64,000 bases of DNA from Bradyrhizobium sp. SRS-191 (lineage in GTDB: Bacteria > Pseudomonadota > Alphaproteobacteria > Rhizobiales > Xanthobacteraceae). Position 1 is the stretch's first letter, and each line of letters begins with the position of its first letter. A program made the position numbers and the translations under genes. The notes below the pieces were generated by a model. It saw nothing but the letters and a program-made list of their open reading frames with translations. It made no database searches and was not told where the DNA came from. Below are positions 63,035-64,000 of the stretch, in pieces. The stretch spans positions 124,001-188,000 of the forward strand of contig NZ_JANBVS010000009.1 in assembly GCF_024586915.1 (NCBI RefSeq). Direction: 5' to 3'.

Positions 63035-63805
63035 CTACACCATCTGCTCGGCAACCATCATGTAGTTCACGTCCATGTCGGTGGACAGGCTCCAGCGGTC
63101 GGCGAAGGGGCTGTAGACGACGCCGCTCTGCTCGGTGATGACGAGGCGGTTGTCGAGCAGATACTTCGTCAGCTCGTCGGGGGTGACGAACTTGCTCCAT
63201 TCGTGCGTGCCGCGCGGCAGCCAGCGCAGGACGTATTCGGCGCCGACGATGGCGAGCGCAAAGCTCTTCCAGTTGCGGTTCAGGGTCGAGACCACCATCA
63301 TGCCGCCCGGCTTCAGCACCGCGGCGCAGCGGCCGAGGAAGGCGCCGACATCCGTGACGTGCTCGACGACTTCCATGGCCAGGACGATGTCGAAGCGCTC
63401 GCGCGGGTCCATCTCTTCGATGGTCGTGCAGCGATAGTCGATCGAGAGATGCCCCTTCTCCGCATGCAGCTTCGCGGCGGCGATGTTGCTGGCGGAGGGG
63501 TCGACGCCGACGACCTGCGCGCCCAGCCGCGTGAACGGCTCGCACAACAGGCCGGCGCCGCAGCCGATGTCGAGCATGCGCAGCCCCGACAGGCAGTTCA
63601 GGCTCTTGGCGTTGCGTTCGAACTTCCGGCACGCGGCATCGCGGATGTAGGTCAGGCGCAGCGGATTGATCTTGTGCAAGGGCGCCATCTTGCCCTTGGG
63701 GTCCCACCAGGTTTCGGACAGCTTCGAGAATTTTGCGATCTCCGAGGGATCGACGGTCGAGCCGGGAGAAACAGGGCTGCTGCGGGAATCCTGGGGCATT
63801 GTCAT
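63035..63805 (-). CDS. ubiG: Ubiquinone biosynthesis O-methyltransferase
   Basis: A 256-residue UbiG, which makes both O-methylations in ubiquinone synthesis. Motifs: FSKLSETWWDPKGKMAPLHKINPLR (the UbiG N-terminal signature), the SAM-binding LDIGCGAGLLCEP, VVGVDPSASNIAAAK, and the SDR-like SFALAIVGAEYVLRWLPRGTHEW. Start ATG 63805 (MTMPQDSRSS); a second ATG two codons later is possible. Length is standard. Minus strand, with the PH-domain gene upstream. Confidence 0.96.
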   Translation of the reverse strand: MTMPQDSRSSPVSPGSTVDPSEIAKFSKLSETWWDPKGKMAPLHKINPLRLTYIRDAACRKFERNAKSLNCLSGLRMLDIGCGAGLLCEPFTRLGAQVVGVDPSASNIAAAKLHAEKGHLSIDYRCTTIEEMDPRERFDIVLAMEVVEHVTDVGAFLGRCAAVLKPGGMMVVSTLNRNWKSFALAIVGAEYVLRWLPRGTHEWSKFVTPDELTKYLLDNRLVITEQSGVVYSPFADRWSLSTDMDVNYMMVAEQMV

Positions 63806-63846
63806 CGGTGATTACTCAATGATCGAAGCTGGACGCGACGGAGGCG

Positions 63847-64000
63847 CTAACGCGCCGTGATGGCGTTGCGGAACGCCAGCGGCTCCGCGATGGTCGAAAT
63901 GGTTTCCTTGCCTTCGCCCACGCCCAGGATGGTGACGTCACCATAATTGAGAATGCGTCCCATGATGGTCTGATTGACGTCGACACTCTCGACCTTGTCG
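63847..64000 (-). CDS. PH-domain (bPH_2 type) protein, C-terminal part (cut by window edge)
   Basis: The last 51 codons, ending TAG at 63847-63849. The sequence VESVDVNQTIMGRILNYGDV followed by TILGVGEGKETI and EPLAFRNAITAR is typical of the C-terminal strand region of bacterial PH-domain (bPH_2, YdbS/YdbT type) proteins. The protein continues beyond the window. It is transcribed in the same direction as ubiG, 41 bp upstream of its start. The upstream part, including membrane segments, cannot be seen. Confidence 0.7.
   Translation of the reverse strand, partial: DKVESVDVNQTIMGRILNYGDVTILGVGEGKETISTIAEPLAFRNAITAR

Overview
The window looks like chromosomal backbone DNA of a Bradyrhizobium-type alphaproteobacterium (Rhizobiales). 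The basis is the high GC content, the many protein sequences of Bradyrhizobium character, gene orders such as aroK-aroB / xerD / accA and comF-grxC-C-N hydrolase-DUF1178, aerobic cobaltochelatase genes (cobS, cobT), and many short palindromic intergenic repeats of the kind common in that group. The genus is an inference. No phage, plasmid, IS transposase, CRISPR array, rRNA or tRNA gene was seen.

Layout. 1-4.9 kb: the start of a DUF3108 gene, divergent rpmB (L28) with a good sigma70-type promoter, a DUF2235 hydrolase, then a small-gene island (cspA, an rpsU paralogue with a TTG start, and two small charged proteins that share a C-terminal motif). 4.9-10.1 kb: a complete minus-strand peptide-type ABC importer (binding protein, two permeases, fused double ATPase). 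10.4-16.6 kb: a membrane protein, a luciferase-like monooxygenase, an RDD/ClpP-like membrane fusion protein, an Old Yellow Enzyme and a Tat-exported phytase/esterase-like protein. 16.7-24.1 kb: cobT, cobS, DedA, a divergent pair of citrate synthase homologues (one fused to a DNA-binding HTH), a J-domain protein and bolA. 24.2-31.9 kb: a CorC-like protein, aroB, aroK, a small membrane protein, xerD, accA and an L,D-transpeptidase lipoprotein.

31.9-33.2 kb is a repeat-rich intergenic region with a duplicated ~210-bp unit and a multi-hairpin segment. It is followed by the most unusual gene of the window (33159-34607), a 482-residue His/Gly/Ala/Val protein without Cys, Arg or Tyr. Its histidines fall at 4/7/11-residue spacing over the first ~160 residues, which would form a histidine stripe on a helix. 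34.7-48.3 kb: a membrane protein, membrane glucose dehydrogenase (gcd), a MHYT-GGDEF-EAL protein, an AmiC-like binding protein lacking a signal peptide, a MarR regulator, an acyl-CoA synthetase, a frameshifted GNAT acetyltransferase, an FAD monooxygenase and a family 3 glycoside hydrolase. 48.7-64 kb: secA, a parvulin PPIase, argJ, a small secreted protein, a TadG-like protein, a Nudix hydrolase, a methyltransferase, the comF-grxC-hydrolase-DUF1178 cluster, two EamA transporters, a GIY-YIG protein embedded in tandem repeats, ubiG and the end of a PH-domain gene.

Most genes are housekeeping. The parts that look least explained are the histidine-stripe protein, the GIY-YIG gene with its family of palindromic repeats, the HTH-citrate synthase pair with a helically phased operator, the RDD/ClpP fusion, and the structured repeat region upstream of 33.1 kb.
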